From NCBI GenBank assembly GCA_003447235.1, contig DLZV01000021.1, positions 61,162 to 125,161 of the forward strand: a stretch of DNA of 64,000 nucleotides. Reading direction: 5' to 3'. Source of the DNA: Prevotella sp. GTDB lineage: Bacteria; Bacteroidota; Bacteroidia; Bacteroidales; Bacteroidaceae. Positions 1 through 8,694 of this stretch are shown here, one piece after another; the first letter of the stretch is position 1; each line of letters opens with the position of its first letter. The translations under genes were made by a program, and so were the position numbers. Under the pieces are notes generated by a model. That model was not told the DNA's origin, did no database searches, and worked only from the letters and a program-made list of their open reading frames with translations.

Positions 1-144
1 CCCAGGGCATCGCCCTGGGTATAATAGCAATCAACAAGACGCCCTGTAAGGGCAAAAGAATTGTTTATAGCCTGCTTCTTTAAAGCTTTTGCCCTTACAG
101 GGCGATAGATTGGCGTTCATAATTACCCAGGGCGATGCCCTGGG
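1..144. repeat. Nested inverted repeat of REP-like palindromes
   Basis: Four short palindromic units lie in symmetric order. Units 1-19 and 126-144 are exact reverse complements of each other, and each is itself a palindrome (CCCAGGGC, 3 bases, GCCCTGGG). Units 40-58 and 86-104 are also exact reverse complements (CGCCCTGTAAGGGCAAAAG type). The whole 144 bases can therefore fold into one long interrupted hairpin or several small ones. GC-rich palindromes of this kind are common between genes of Bacteroidetes, and REP-type elements elsewhere are moved by Y1 transposases (family knowledge). No transposase is seen here. The element may continue beyond the left edge of the window. Confidence 0.8.
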
Positions 145-156
145 CTAGGAACTTCT

Positions 157-169
157 GCCCCTTCAGGGC
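157..169. repeat. Diverged palindromic unit of the same cluster
   Basis: GCCCCTTCAGGGC is an imperfect copy of the GCCCT-n-AGGGC palindromes at 40-58 and 86-104, without its reverse-complement partner in the window. Confidence 0.5.
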
Positions 170-181
170 GTATTGGGTAAT

Positions 182-200
182 TTCGACCGTACAGGTCGAA
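182..200. repeat. Short hairpin, TTCGACC/GGTCGAA
   Basis: A perfect 7-bp inverted repeat with a 5-base loop (GTACA). It is followed by AAAAG, as in the unit at 40-58. Its arms differ from the other units, so it is a second family of palindrome in the same cluster. It lies 53 bases before the YeiH-type gene and could act as a leader hairpin, but nothing shows this. Confidence 0.5.
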
Positions 201-253
201 AAGAATTCGGGATGCTTAATGGTGGATTTCGAGAGAAAAACTAAAAGAGAGAA

Positions 254-1339
254 ATGAAAAGAAATGAGATTTGCTATGTAGCCATCGTGGTCATCATCGG
301 CGCCTCGCTGCTATTGGGCTTTGCCGAAGAAGTGTTTCATACGGACCTTGGCGGTCTGAAGTGGGCGGCCCACTGGGTGTCGTCGCCCGTCGCGCTGGCT
401 ATCGGCTTCGCCTTTGCGCTGCTGCTGGGGAAGGCCTTCCCAGCATTCAACAAGACCATGTCGAAGAAGCTACTGCAATATTCCGTCATCGGACTGGGCT
501 TTGGCATGAACGTTGACAAGGCGCTGGCTTCGGGCAGCGAGGGCATGATCTTCACCATCGCAAGTGTCTTTGGCACCCTGGGACTGGGCTGGTTCTTTGG
601 CCGCAAACTGCTCCACGTGGATTCGCAGACCAGCTATCTGCTCAGTTCGGGCACGGCCATCTGTGGTGGTTCGGCCATTGCTGCCGTCGGTCCAATCATC
701 AAGGCCAAGGCGGAGAGCATGAGCGTGGCCCTCGGCGTAGTGTTTGTGCTCAATGGCATCGCCCTCTTTCTCTTTCCCTACATCGGCGACGCCCTGGGCA
801 TGACGATGAAGCAGTTTGGCATGTGGGCCGCCATCGCCATCCACGACACCTCCTCCGTCGTGGGAGCCAGCGCGGCCTACGACCAGATGCACCCCGACTG
901 GATCGCCTCGCAAGGGGTGAGCGCACTCGAAGTGGCAACGACCATCAAACTGACGCGTGCGCTCTGGATCGTGGTCCTGGCCCTGGTCACACCGTTCTTC
1001 TTCCGTCAAACCCTCGCCCAAGCCGAGGGAAAAGCAAAACCGTGGTACAGTTGCGTACCGAAATTTATCCTCTGGTTTATCGTCGCCATCCTTTTCAACA
1101 CCTACGTGCTGAGCAACGCCTCGATGATCGGCGAGACGGCAGCCAATATGGGCAGCCAGTTTAGTGGCGCCATCAACAAACTCGCCAAGCACCTCATCAC
1201 GCTCTCGCTCTTCTTCATCGGCGCCTCGCTCACCCGCGAGACGCTCCGCAGCGTGGGCGTCAGACCGTTGGTGCAGGGCGTATTGCTCTGGATCAGCATC
1301 AGCAGCATCAGCCTCGCCTATATCTTCTGGGTAGGATAA
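254..1339 (+). CDS. yeiH: YeiH family putative sulfate exporter
   Basis: A 361-residue, very hydrophobic inner-membrane protein with about ten predicted helices. It belongs to the YeiH/UPF0324 family (Cons_hypoth698), often named putative sulfate exporters although the substrate is not firmly established. The conserved glycine/alanine-rich stretch SSGTAICGGSAIAAVGP near residue 135 and the IHDTSSVVGA segment near 197 are typical of the family. Length matches the family (about 330-360). The ATG at 254 follows a purine-rich AAAGAGAGAA. xseA begins 10 bases after the stop, so the two are probably cotranscribed. Family call is firm; transport substrate is inference. Confidence 0.85.
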   Translation: MKRNEICYVAIVVIIGASLLLGFAEEVFHTDLGGLKWAAHWVSSPVALAIGFAFALLLGKAFPAFNKTMSKKLLQYSVIGLGFGMNVDKALASGSEGMIFTIASVFGTLGLGWFFGRKLLHVDSQTSYLLSSGTAICGGSAIAAVGPIIKAKAESMSVALGVVFVLNGIALFLFPYIGDALGMTMKQFGMWAAIAIHDTSSVVGASAAYDQMHPDWIASQGVSALEVATTIKLTRALWIVVLALVTPFFFRQTLAQAEGKAKPWYSCVPKFILWFIVAILFNTYVLSNASMIGETAANMGSQFSGAINKLAKHLITLSLFFIGASLTRETLRSVGVRPLVQGVLLWISISSISLAYIFWVG

Positions 1340-1349
1340 AAAACTAAAA

Positions 1350-2657
1350 ATGGAAAAGGTCATGAAAGCCTTGTCGCTGCTGGAACTCAACACTCTCATC
1401 GGGGAGGTGATAGGCCAGACCCTGAGCCGCTGCTACTGGGTGGAGGCCGAACTCTCAGAGGTGAGGGAGCGCGGGGGCCATTGCTATATGAGCCTTGTGG
1501 AGAAGGACGAGGGGCGCAACACGCCAGTGGCACAGGCGCAGGCCCGCTGCTGGCGCAACCGCTGGGGAGTGATGCGCCCGTATTTCGAGCGGGTGACGGG
1601 ACGTCCACTCCGCGCCGGGATGAAGGTGATGCTGCAGGTACGCGCACAATTTCATCCGCTCTACGGCTTTTCCTGGATTGTGGAAGACATCAACCCCGAG
1701 TATTCTCTCGGCGACATGATGCGCCATCGGCAGGAGATCCTGCGCATACTAAAGGAAGAGGGCGTGATAGACCTCAACAAGCAGATTCCCCTGCCCGTCT
1801 TTGCCCAGCGTATCGCCGTCGTCAGCAGCGAGACGGCAGCAGGCTACGGCGACTTCAAGAACCAACTGGAACACAACGAAATGGGACTGAAGTTTGACAC
1901 CCGCCTCTTCCCCGCCACCATGCAGGGCGAGACCGTGGAAGCCTCTGTCATCGAGGCCCTCAACGCCATCTTTGACGAAGCCGACCATTTCGACGTGGTG
2001 GTCATCATCCGAGGCGGAGGAGCCGTGGCAGACCTGAGCGGTTTCGACTCGCTGGCACTGGCAGAGAACGTAGCCAACTTCCCTCTGCCCATCATCACGG
2101 GTATCGGCCACGAGCGCGACGAAAGCGTGATCGACTTCGTCTCGCACACACGGGTGAAGACGCCGACGGCAGCTGCCGCCTTCCTCATCGATCATCTGGA
2201 GACGACCTACGACAAGGTGATGAGCGCACAAGACTTCGTCGCTCACTACGCCAAGGAACGCATGACGACAGAGAAGCAGAGACTGCACACACTTTCCGCT
2301 ACCATCACGTCGCTATTCTCCGTTGTCAAGGTGCGACAGGAGGCGCGCCTCGCCCACCTGGGCGACCGGCTGACGCATAGCGTGGAACAGAGGCTCAAGG
2401 ACGAGAGACATCACCTCAGCCTGCTTGCCACCAACCTCCAGCCTCCCTTGGAACGACGGCTGATGAAAGAGCACCACCATCTCGACCTGCTGGAACAGAA
2501 GGCCCGCGCCCTCGACCCGCGCCTGCTGCTGAAGCGCGGCTACAGTCTGACGCTCCATGAAGGAAAGGTGGTGAAAGACGCGAAGCAGCTTCGCCCAGGC
2601 GACCTCATCGAAACCCACCTGGCGCAAGGCCGAATCCGATCGAAAGTGGAGGAATAG
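1350..2657 (+). CDS. xseA: Exodeoxyribonuclease VII large subunit
   Basis: XseA is the catalytic large subunit of exonuclease VII, which degrades single-stranded DNA from both ends together with several copies of the small subunit XseB. The 435 residues show the N-terminal OB-fold (about 1-105), the nuclease core with VSSETAAGYGDF and the RGGGAVADLSGFD segment, and a long charged coiled-coil-like C-terminal region (about 280-400) that holds XseB in the family. The ending GYSLTLHEGKVV is characteristic. An in-frame ATG at 1362 (MKALSLLELN) is an alternative start. Its partner xseB is not adjacent but at 10762, eight kilobases downstream. Confidence 0.95.
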   Translation: MEKVMKALSLLELNTLIGEVIGQTLSRCYWVEAELSEVRERGGHCYMSLVEKDEGRNTPVAQAQARCWRNRWGVMRPYFERVTGRPLRAGMKVMLQVRAQFHPLYGFSWIVEDINPEYSLGDMMRHRQEILRILKEEGVIDLNKQIPLPVFAQRIAVVSSETAAGYGDFKNQLEHNEMGLKFDTRLFPATMQGETVEASVIEALNAIFDEADHFDVVVIIRGGGAVADLSGFDSLALAENVANFPLPIITGIGHERDESVIDFVSHTRVKTPTAAAAFLIDHLETTYDKVMSAQDFVAHYAKERMTTEKQRLHTLSATITSLFSVVKVRQEARLAHLGDRLTHSVEQRLKDERHHLSLLATNLQPPLERRLMKEHHHLDLLEQKARALDPRLLLKRGYSLTLHEGKVVKDAKQLRPGDLIETHLAQGRIRSKVEE

Positions 2658-2689
2658 CACCACAAGCTGCAAAAACATACGCCTACTGA

Positions 2690-2719
2690 TTGGATTCTCA
2701 AAAAAAAAGCCTATCTTTG
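2690..2719 (+). promoter_or_regulatory. Promoter P1 upstream of purT
   Basis: TTG at 2690-2692, 19 bases, then TATCTTTG at 2712-2719 fit the Bacteroidetes consensus. The -7 box lies inside a perfect inverted repeat (2709-2731), which could let a protein or a 5' hairpin control it. Confidence 0.5.
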
Positions 2720-2731
2720 CAGAAGATAGGC
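2709..2731. repeat. Perfect 9-bp inverted repeat over the P1 -7 box
   Basis: GCCTATCTT, TGCAG, AAGATAGGC. It is preceded by a run of eight A, so read on the minus strand it looks like a hairpin with a T tail (an intrinsic terminator), yet no minus-strand gene lies to the right. Because it contains the P1 -7 box, an operator role is the other reading. Confidence 0.6.
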
Positions 2732-2759
2732 TGCACCTCGGCATAACGAGCAAGCAAGC

Positions 2760-2792
2760 TTGACGTTCTGCGCTCGGTTTGCACTATCTTTG
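2760..2792 (+). promoter_or_regulatory. Promoter P2 upstream of purT
   Basis: TTG at 2760-2762 and TATCTTTG at 2785-2792, 22 bases apart (slightly long). It would start transcription about 35 bases before the purT ATG at 2836. Confidence 0.5.
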
Positions 2793-2835
2793 CATAAGAA
2801 ATCAGTACACGGCGAAGAAGAAAACAAAGCAAAAT

Positions 2836-4017
2836 ATGAAAAAGATATTATTGTTAGGCTCAGGTGAATTGGGCAAGGAATTTACCATCGCTGCCAAGCG
2901 TGCCGGCCAGTACGTCATCGCTTGCGACAGTTACGACAATGCACCCGCCATGCAAGTGGCAGACGAGCGCGAGGTCTTCAGCATGCTGGACGGAGACGCC
3001 CTGGCAGCGGTCGTGGCCCGCCACCGCCCCGACATCATCGTGCCCGAGATCGAGGCCATCCGTACCGAGCGCCTCTTCGAGATGGAGGAGCAGGGCATAC
3101 AGGTCGTCCCCTCGGCCAAGGCGGTCAACTTCACGATGAACCGCCGCGCCATCCGCGACCTCGCTGCCAAGGAACTGGGACTGCGGACGGCCAAATACTT
3201 CTATGCCAAGACGTTCGACGAGTTTAAGAAGGCTGCCGACGAGATCGGATTCCCGTGTGTGGTGAAGCCGCTGATGTCGTCGAGTGGTCACGGACAGAGC
3301 TACGTCCACAACGACGACGAGCTCGAGCAAGCCTACAAGGACGCCATGGAGGGAGCGCGCGGCGACGTCCACGAGGTCATCATCGAGGAGTTTATCGACT
3401 TCGACTCGGAGTTCACGCTCCTCACGGTGACGCAGAAGCACGGTCCTACCCTCTTCTGCCCGCCCATCGGCCACATACAGAAGGGTGGCGACTACCGCGA
3501 GAGCTGGCAGCCGTTTGCCCTGCCTGCCGAGGCGCTGAAGCAGGCAGAGCACATCGCCGACGAGGTGACACGCGCCTTGACGGGCTACGGACTGTGGGGT
3601 GTGGAGTTTTTCCTGACGAAAAAGGGAGAGGTCATCTTCTCAGAACTCAGCCCACGTCCCCACGACACAGGTATGGTGACACTCTCACACAGCACCAACT
3701 TCAGCGAGTTTGAACTCCACCTGCGCGCCATCCTCGGCCTCGACATCCCCGCCATCCATCTGGAGCACAACGGCGCATCGGCCGTGATCCTCTCGGGTGT
3801 GGAAAGCGAGGAGCCACTCGACTACCAACTCGACGCACTTTGCCACGAAGACCGCACGCGGGTGCGCATCTTCGGCAAGCCGACCGCACACGTCGGAAGG
3901 CGCATGGGCGTGGCACTCTGCTACGACGAAGTAGGGTCGGACATCAACGCCTTGCGCGAAAAAGCCAAGCGGGTGGCACAGACGGTGCTCGGTACAGACC
4001 CCTATATGAAGAAATAA
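2836..4017 (+). CDS. purT: Formate-dependent GAR transformylase 2 (PurT)
   Basis: An ATP-grasp enzyme that uses formate and ATP to formylate glycinamide ribonucleotide in purine synthesis. The 393 residues match the family length (about 392). The N-terminal Rossmann-like part begins KKILLLGSGELGKEF, PSAKAVNFTMNR follows near 100, the ATP-grasp core carries KPLMSSSGHGQSY near 147, and the metal-site end reads ELSPRPHDTGMVT near 275. The ATG at 2836 is chosen because family members start with this motif; the frame is open upstream but that part holds the promoter. The sugar gene fdtA starts 27 bases after the stop, so purT probably leads a mixed purine/nucleotide-sugar operon. Confidence 0.95.
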   Translation: MKKILLLGSGELGKEFTIAAKRAGQYVIACDSYDNAPAMQVADEREVFSMLDGDALAAVVARHRPDIIVPEIEAIRTERLFEMEEQGIQVVPSAKAVNFTMNRRAIRDLAAKELGLRTAKYFYAKTFDEFKKAADEIGFPCVVKPLMSSSGHGQSYVHNDDELEQAYKDAMEGARGDVHEVIIEEFIDFDSEFTLLTVTQKHGPTLFCPPIGHIQKGGDYRESWQPFALPAEALKQAEHIADEVTRALTGYGLWGVEFFLTKKGEVIFSELSPRPHDTGMVTLSHSTNFSEFELHLRAILGLDIPAIHLEHNGASAVILSGVESEEPLDYQLDALCHEDRTRVRIFGKPTAHVGRRMGVALCYDEVGSDINALREKAKRVAQTVLGTDPYMKK

Positions 4018-4044
4018 GAACGCAGCAACGGAGGACAGCAAAGG

Positions 4045-4449
4045 ATGCTTGGAAAAATCATTCCGCTATCGAAGATCACGGACCGACGCGGCAATCTCAC
4101 CGTGGCAGAACAGTTGAAAGACGTGCCGTTCGAGGTAAAGCGAGCCTACTGGGTCTATGACGTACCTGGCGGCGAAAGCCGTGGCGGACATGCCCACAAG
4201 CAGTTGTACCAACTGATCGTGGCCTTGAGTGGCAGTTTCACCGTCAATCTCGATGACGGCAAGGAACGGCAGAGCTATCTGCTCAACCACCCGTGGGAGG
4301 GTCTGCTCATCACGCCAGGCATCTGGCGCACCCTCGACGACTTCTCTACGGGAGCAGTCTGCCTCTGTCTGGCCTCGGAACTGTATGAGCCAGAGGACTA
4401 CATCTACGATTACGAGGAATTTCTCAAGTACAAAGGATGTTCGAGATAA
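4045..4449 (+). CDS. fdtA: FdtA/QdtA-like dTDP-sugar 3,4-ketoisomerase
   Basis: A small (134 aa) cupin enzyme of the WxcM/FdtA family that moves the keto group of dTDP-4-keto-6-deoxyglucose from C4 to C3, giving the substrate for a C3 aminotransferase. The conserved SRGGHAHK motif places the two active-site-type histidines at 49 and 51. NHPWEGLLITPGIW is also typical. A good Shine-Dalgarno (GGAGG) lies 11 bases before the ATG. The next gene overlaps its end by 13 bases, and an aminotransferase follows, so a dTDP-3-acetamido-3,6-dideoxyhexose pathway is likely. Sequence alone does not tell whether the product has the galacto (FdtA, Fuc3N) or gluco (QdtA, Qui3N) configuration. Confidence 0.85.
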   Translation: MLGKIIPLSKITDRRGNLTVAEQLKDVPFEVKRAYWVYDVPGGESRGGHAHKQLYQLIVALSGSFTVNLDDGKERQSYLLNHPWEGLLITPGIWRTLDDFSTGAVCLCLASELYEPEDYIYDYEEFLKYKGCSR

Positions 4450-5378
4450 AGCGCTATGACCCCTCGCACGAGCAGGCTTGGAATGACTTCGTGGCTCGGT
4501 CGAAGAATGGCACATTCCTCTTCGACCGCCGATTCATGGACTACCATAGCGACCGCTTCGCGGATAGCAGCCTGATGATCCTGCGCAAAGGGCGCATCTA
4601 TGCCTTGCTGCCCGCCAACCGCGTCGGCGACACACTCCACTCCCACCAGGGACTGACCTACGGAGGACTACTGACAGACGCCAAGGCGACGGCGGAGGGA
4701 GTCATGGAGGCCTTCGGCACACTCAACGCATGGCTCCGGAACGAGGGGGTAAGGCGAGTGACTTACAAGGCGATGCCATGGATCTACCATCGGCTGCCCG
4801 CCGAAGAAGACCTCTATGCGCTGACACAGGTCTGCCACGCCCGCTTGCTGACACGCGAGATATCCTCCACTATCCTGCTGCAACAACCGCTCCGCTTCAC
4901 AGAGTCGCGGAAGTCGGGACTAAGAAAGGCCCTGCGCGAGGGACTCTACATGGAAGAGAGCGGTGATTTGTCTGCCTTCTGGCAGATGCTCGACGACAAC
5001 CTCGCCTCACGCCACCACACCCACCCGGTCCACTCGCTCGACGAGCTGCACCTGCTGCAAGGACGGTTTCCCCAGCAGATACACCTATACCTTATATATA
5101 ATAAGGAGAAAGAACCGGTGGGAGGAACATGGGTCTTCGACACTGGACAGGTGGTCCACACGCAATATATCACCTCGACGGAGGAGGGAAAAGCGCATGG
5201 TGCACTCGACCTGCTCTTCGACGAACTGATCAACCGTCGCTATCGCGAGGGCATCTATCTCGACTTCGGCAAATCGACAGAGGAAGGCGGACGTGTGCTC
5301 AACGCACATCTGATATTCCAAAAAGAAGGATTCGGAGGACGCGGCGTCTGCTACGACACCTACGAATGGGAACCATAA
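4437..5378 (+). CDS. GNAT/FemAB-like acetyltransferase
   Basis: A 313-residue protein resembling the Acetyltransf_6/FemAB-like GNAT group, which carry a duplicated GNAT fold. The C-terminal half has the usual features: a strand and turn EPVGGTWVFDTGQVVHTQYITS, then a helix after GALDLLFDELI, and YLDFGKSTE. It begins within the last codons of the ketoisomerase gene (13-base overlap) and precedes the aminotransferase, so it most likely N-acylates the amino sugar made by its neighbours. That function is inference from context; classical FdtC/QdtC enzymes are left-handed beta-helix proteins, which this is not. A general acyltransferase of another small amine cannot be excluded. Confidence 0.65.
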   Translation: MFEIKRYDPSHEQAWNDFVARSKNGTFLFDRRFMDYHSDRFADSSLMILRKGRIYALLPANRVGDTLHSHQGLTYGGLLTDAKATAEGVMEAFGTLNAWLRNEGVRRVTYKAMPWIYHRLPAEEDLYALTQVCHARLLTREISSTILLQQPLRFTESRKSGLRKALREGLYMEESGDLSAFWQMLDDNLASRHHTHPVHSLDELHLLQGRFPQQIHLYLIYNKEKEPVGGTWVFDTGQVVHTQYITSTEEGKAHGALDLLFDELINRRYREGIYLDFGKSTEEGGRVLNAHLIFQKEGFGGRGVCYDTYEWEP

Positions 5379-5438
5379 CGGGCTGAAAGAAAGGCTGTCC
5401 GACAATGGGAGACCCAACATCTTGTCTTGTATAAAAGC

Positions 5439-6557
5439 ATGATAGAATACTTATCATTACAGAAAATCAACACCCTGCATGAGCAGGAGATCGTGGACGC
5501 CGTAGAGGAGGTGGTCCGCAGCGGATGGTATCTGCACGGGCAGGCCACGGAACGCTTCGAGCGCCACTATGCCGACTTTATCGGCACACGCCATTGCCTC
5601 GGCTGTGGCAACGGGCTGGATGCGCTGACGCTCATCTTCCGTGCCTACAAGGAACTGGGCGTGCTGCATGACGGCGACGAGATACTGGTGCCAGCCAACA
5701 CCTTTGTGGCCTCCATCCTCTCCATCACGGAGAACGGACTGCAACCCATACTGGTGGAGCCCGACTACGAGACCTTGGAGATAGACGAGCGCCTCATCGA
5801 AAGCCACATCACGGACCGCACGCGGGCCCTGCTGTTGGTGCACCTCTATGGTCGCTGCGCCTATACGGACGAAGTAGCGGAACAGTGCCGACGCCACGGC
5901 CTGCTGCTCATAGAGGACAACGCACAGGCTCATGGTTGCCGCTACGGAAACAAGCGGACGGGCTCTTTGGGGCATGCTGCCGCCCACAGTTTCTATCCAG
6001 GCAAAAACTTAGGAGCCATGGGAGACGCAGGAGCCGTGACAACCAATGACGATCAACTGGCGCAGATGGTACGCGCCTTGGGCAACTACGGATCTTCACG
6101 AAAGTACGTCTTCGACTACGTGGGCCGCAACAGTCGGCTCGACGAGATACAGGCGGCTCTGCTGGATGTGAAGTTGAAATACCTGGACGAAGACAACAAG
6201 CGTCGACAACAGATAGCCGACCGTTTCTACCGCGAGATCGACAACCCTCGCATCACGCTGCCAGGCAAGAGGCGGTGGCTGAACGGGGAGGAGGACAACG
6301 TCTTTCACATCTTCCCCATCCTCTGCGCGGACCGGGATACCCTGCAATCCTACTTGAAGGAGAAAGGGGTGCAAACGCTCATCCACTACCCCATCCCACC
6401 ACATCGCCAACGTTGCTATGCGGAGTGGGGAGATCTTTCACTCCCCGTGACGGATCGCATCCATCGAGAGGAACTGTCCCTGCCCTGCAACCAGACGATG
6501 AGCGACGACGAAACGGATCTGATCATCGACCTACTGAATGGGTTTGGCCGCTCGTAG
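5439..6557 (+). CDS. fdtB: FdtB-like dTDP-3-keto-sugar aminotransferase
   Basis: A PLP enzyme of the DegT/DnrJ/EryC1/StrS group (372 aa) that transaminates a keto-sugar nucleotide, probably at C3. From the ATG at 5439, the PLP lysine is K189 in SFYPGKNLGAMGDAGA, and the conserved IEDNAQAHG motif has D160. GNGLDALTL near 58 is the N-terminal phosphate-binding loop. A TTG at 5427 in the same frame is a weaker start. It follows the isomerase and acetyltransferase genes on the same strand with only 60 bases between, so the three form one pathway: ketoisomerase, aminotransferase, acyltransferase. The C3 position is inferred from the FdtA-like neighbour. Confidence 0.85.
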   Translation: MIEYLSLQKINTLHEQEIVDAVEEVVRSGWYLHGQATERFERHYADFIGTRHCLGCGNGLDALTLIFRAYKELGVLHDGDEILVPANTFVASILSITENGLQPILVEPDYETLEIDERLIESHITDRTRALLLVHLYGRCAYTDEVAEQCRRHGLLLIEDNAQAHGCRYGNKRTGSLGHAAAHSFYPGKNLGAMGDAGAVTTNDDQLAQMVRALGNYGSSRKYVFDYVGRNSRLDEIQAALLDVKLKYLDEDNKRRQQIADRFYREIDNPRITLPGKRRWLNGEEDNVFHIFPILCADRDTLQSYLKEKGVQTLIHYPIPPHRQRCYAEWGDLSLPVTDRIHREELSLPCNQTMSDDETDLIIDLLNGFGRS

Positions 6558-6662
6558 TTGACAAGGTGGGCTCAGAGCAAAATAGGCAAAACGATACGCA
6601 AGCAGCCATGGAGAGGTTGTGGAAACAAAGCGTTTTTTAACGGTTATGGACAGCTTCCCCTC

Positions 6663-6693
6663 TTGTGTGGTCGGATAAAAAGCCGTACTTTTG
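6663..6693 (+). promoter_or_regulatory. Promoter of the MATE gene at 6714
   Basis: TTG at 6663-6665, exactly 20 bases, TACTTTTG at 6686-6693. The predicted leader to the ATG at 6714 is only about 15 bases. Confidence 0.7.
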
Positions 6694-6713
6694 CAAGTTG
6701 AAATCAAACAGAA

Positions 6714-8087
6714 ATGCCAATAGACAACAAACAAAAAACACTTGAGCTGGGCACGCGCCCGGTGGGACGACTGCTTTGGCAGTACGCCTTGCCCGCCATG
6801 GTAGCCATGGTGGCCTCATCATTGTATAATATCGTTGACAGAATCTTTATCGGACAGATCGTTGGTCCTGACGCCATCGCTGGCTTGGCCATCACCTTCC
6901 CCTTCATGAACCTTAGTGGTGCGTTTGGCGCAGCAGTTGGCATCGGTTCTTCCACGGCCATCTCCATCCGACTGGGACAACGCGACTATGAAGGCGCGGA
7001 GAACCTGCTGGGCAACACGGTGACACTCAACCTCATCGTCGGCATCTCCCTGGGACTGATCTGCCTTCTGTTCATCGACCCCATCCTGCGCTTCTTTGGC
7101 GCAAGCGACACCACGCTGCCCTATGCACGCAGCTACATGGAGGTGATTCTCCTGGGCAACGTCGTCACCCACATGTACTTGGGCCTGAACGCAGTACTCC
7201 GTGCGGCGAGCAAACCCGAGAAGGCCATGTACGCCACCATCTTCACGGTATTGATCAACGTCGTGCTCGACATGCTATTTATATGGTGGCTTGGCTGGGG
7301 CATACGCGGCGCTGCTTTCGCCACGGTCATCTCCCAGTTGCTGGCGATGTGCTACCAGCTTCGTCTGTTCAGCAACAAGCACGAAATGCTACACCTTAAG
7401 CGAGGTATCTATGGCCTGCGTGCCGATTTGGTGAAGAACATCATAGGTATCGGCGTATCACCTTTTCTAATGAATGTGTGTGCATGCATGGTGGTGATCT
7501 TCATCAACAACCGCCTGGTGGATTATGGAGGAGACTTGGCGGTAGGCGCATACGGTATCGCCTACGGCATCGCAATGATGTTCGTGATGTTTGTCATCGG
7601 ACTCAACCAGGGCATGCAGCCCATCGCGGGATACAACTACGGAAGTCAACAGATCGACCGACTGATGCGGGTACTGAAACTCTCCATCATTGGAGCAACT
7701 TGTATCATGGTATTGGGCTGGTCTATCGGCATGTTCTGTCCGGAACTCGTCGCGCGGATGTTCACCACCGACGAGAATTTGATACGCCATAGTGCCAACG
7801 CCATGCGTATCGTGATGCTCGTCTTCCCCGTCATCGGCTACCAAATGGTGGTCACCAACTTCTTCCAATGTATCGGAAAGGTGAAGATCAGCATCTTCCT
7901 CTCCCTCAGCCGACAACTCATCATCCTGCTGCCCATGCTCGGCATCCTGCCTCTGTTCTTTGGTCTGAACGGCGTATGGGCTGCCATGCCTGTGAGCGAT
8001 GCATCCGCAGCTGTCATCGCAGCTGTGGTCATGTTTGTCTTTATGCGGAAATTTAAACTGAAAGCAACATCCCAAAACAATGGATAA
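6714..8087 (+). CDS. MATE family efflux transporter
   Basis: A 457-residue inner-membrane protein with about twelve helices in two homologous halves, as in the MATE (multidrug and toxin extrusion) family, which exports organic cations using H+ or Na+ gradients. Family signs are the start LGTRPVGRLLWQYALPAMVAMVA, NIVDRIFIGQ near 45, and GLNQGMQPIAGYNYG near 300, which is the conserved seventh-helix motif. It overlaps the next gene by 8 bases. It has its own promoter and is followed by a nucleotide-kinase-like and a phosphoesterase gene. Drug specificity cannot be read from the sequence. A second MATE gene lies at 14173. Confidence 0.9.
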   Translation: MPIDNKQKTLELGTRPVGRLLWQYALPAMVAMVASSLYNIVDRIFIGQIVGPDAIAGLAITFPFMNLSGAFGAAVGIGSSTAISIRLGQRDYEGAENLLGNTVTLNLIVGISLGLICLLFIDPILRFFGASDTTLPYARSYMEVILLGNVVTHMYLGLNAVLRAASKPEKAMYATIFTVLINVVLDMLFIWWLGWGIRGAAFATVISQLLAMCYQLRLFSNKHEMLHLKRGIYGLRADLVKNIIGIGVSPFLMNVCACMVVIFINNRLVDYGGDLAVGAYGIAYGIAMMFVMFVIGLNQGMQPIAGYNYGSQQIDRLMRVLKLSIIGATCIMVLGWSIGMFCPELVARMFTTDENLIRHSANAMRIVMLVFPVIGYQMVVTNFFQCIGKVKISIFLSLSRQLIILLPMLGILPLFFGLNGVWAAMPVSDASAAVIAAVVMFVFMRKFKLKATSQNNG

Positions 8088-8694
8088 GCAACTCATCATC
8101 AACGTAGGACGGCAGGTCGGATCGGGTGGTCTGATCATAGCCAAGATGCTTGCCAAGGCATTCGACTGCAAATTCTACGACAAGGAGATACTCAACCTTG
8201 CCGCACAGGAGAGCGGTTTCTCCGAAAAGTTCTTTGAAAAGAACGACGAGACGAAGGAGTATCTGCGCAGTCGGTTCCACATCCACGTGCCCCTGCTCGG
8301 CGAGTCGAGTTTCTACAGTAGCGACTTCTCGCAAGAAGGACTGTACAAGTTTCAGAGCGAGGCTATCAGAAAGGCCGCACAAGAGGGTCGCTGCGTCTTC
8401 GTGGGACGTACGGCAGACTACATTCTCCGCGACATGAAAGAGAAAGTAGATGTCTTCGTCACTGCCGACCTCAACGACCGTATCGAAGCGGTGGCGGAGA
8501 GACACGGACTGAGCCGCACGGAGGCCAAGAAATACATACAGAACAAGGAGGCCACGCGCGCCGGATACTACAATTACTATACTGGAAAGAAGTGGGGCGC
8601 GGCGGAGAGCTATGACCTCTGCGTCAACACCTCCGTCCTGGGCATGGAGCAGACGGCACAGTTTATCGAACAATTCATCCGCCAACGTCCATGA
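8080..8694 (+). CDS. Cytidylate kinase-like family protein
   Basis: A 204-residue P-loop protein of the Cytidylate_kin_2 group. It starts KQLIINVGRQVGSGG: the glycine-rich loop is present, but the lysine of a classical Walker A is missing at the usual place, as is normal in this subgroup. FYDKEIL near 30 and FVGRTADYIL near 108 are also typical. Members are annotated by similarity to CMP kinase, but the substrate is not known to me. It overlaps the MATE gene by 8 bases and the phosphoesterase gene by 4 (ATGA), so the three are translationally linked. Confidence 0.75.
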   Translation: MDKQLIINVGRQVGSGGLIIAKMLAKAFDCKFYDKEILNLAAQESGFSEKFFEKNDETKEYLRSRFHIHVPLLGESSFYSSDFSQEGLYKFQSEAIRKAAQEGRCVFVGRTADYILRDMKEKVDVFVTADLNDRIEAVAERHGLSRTEAKKYIQNKEATRAGYYNYYTGKKWGAAESYDLCVNTSVLGMEQTAQFIEQFIRQRP

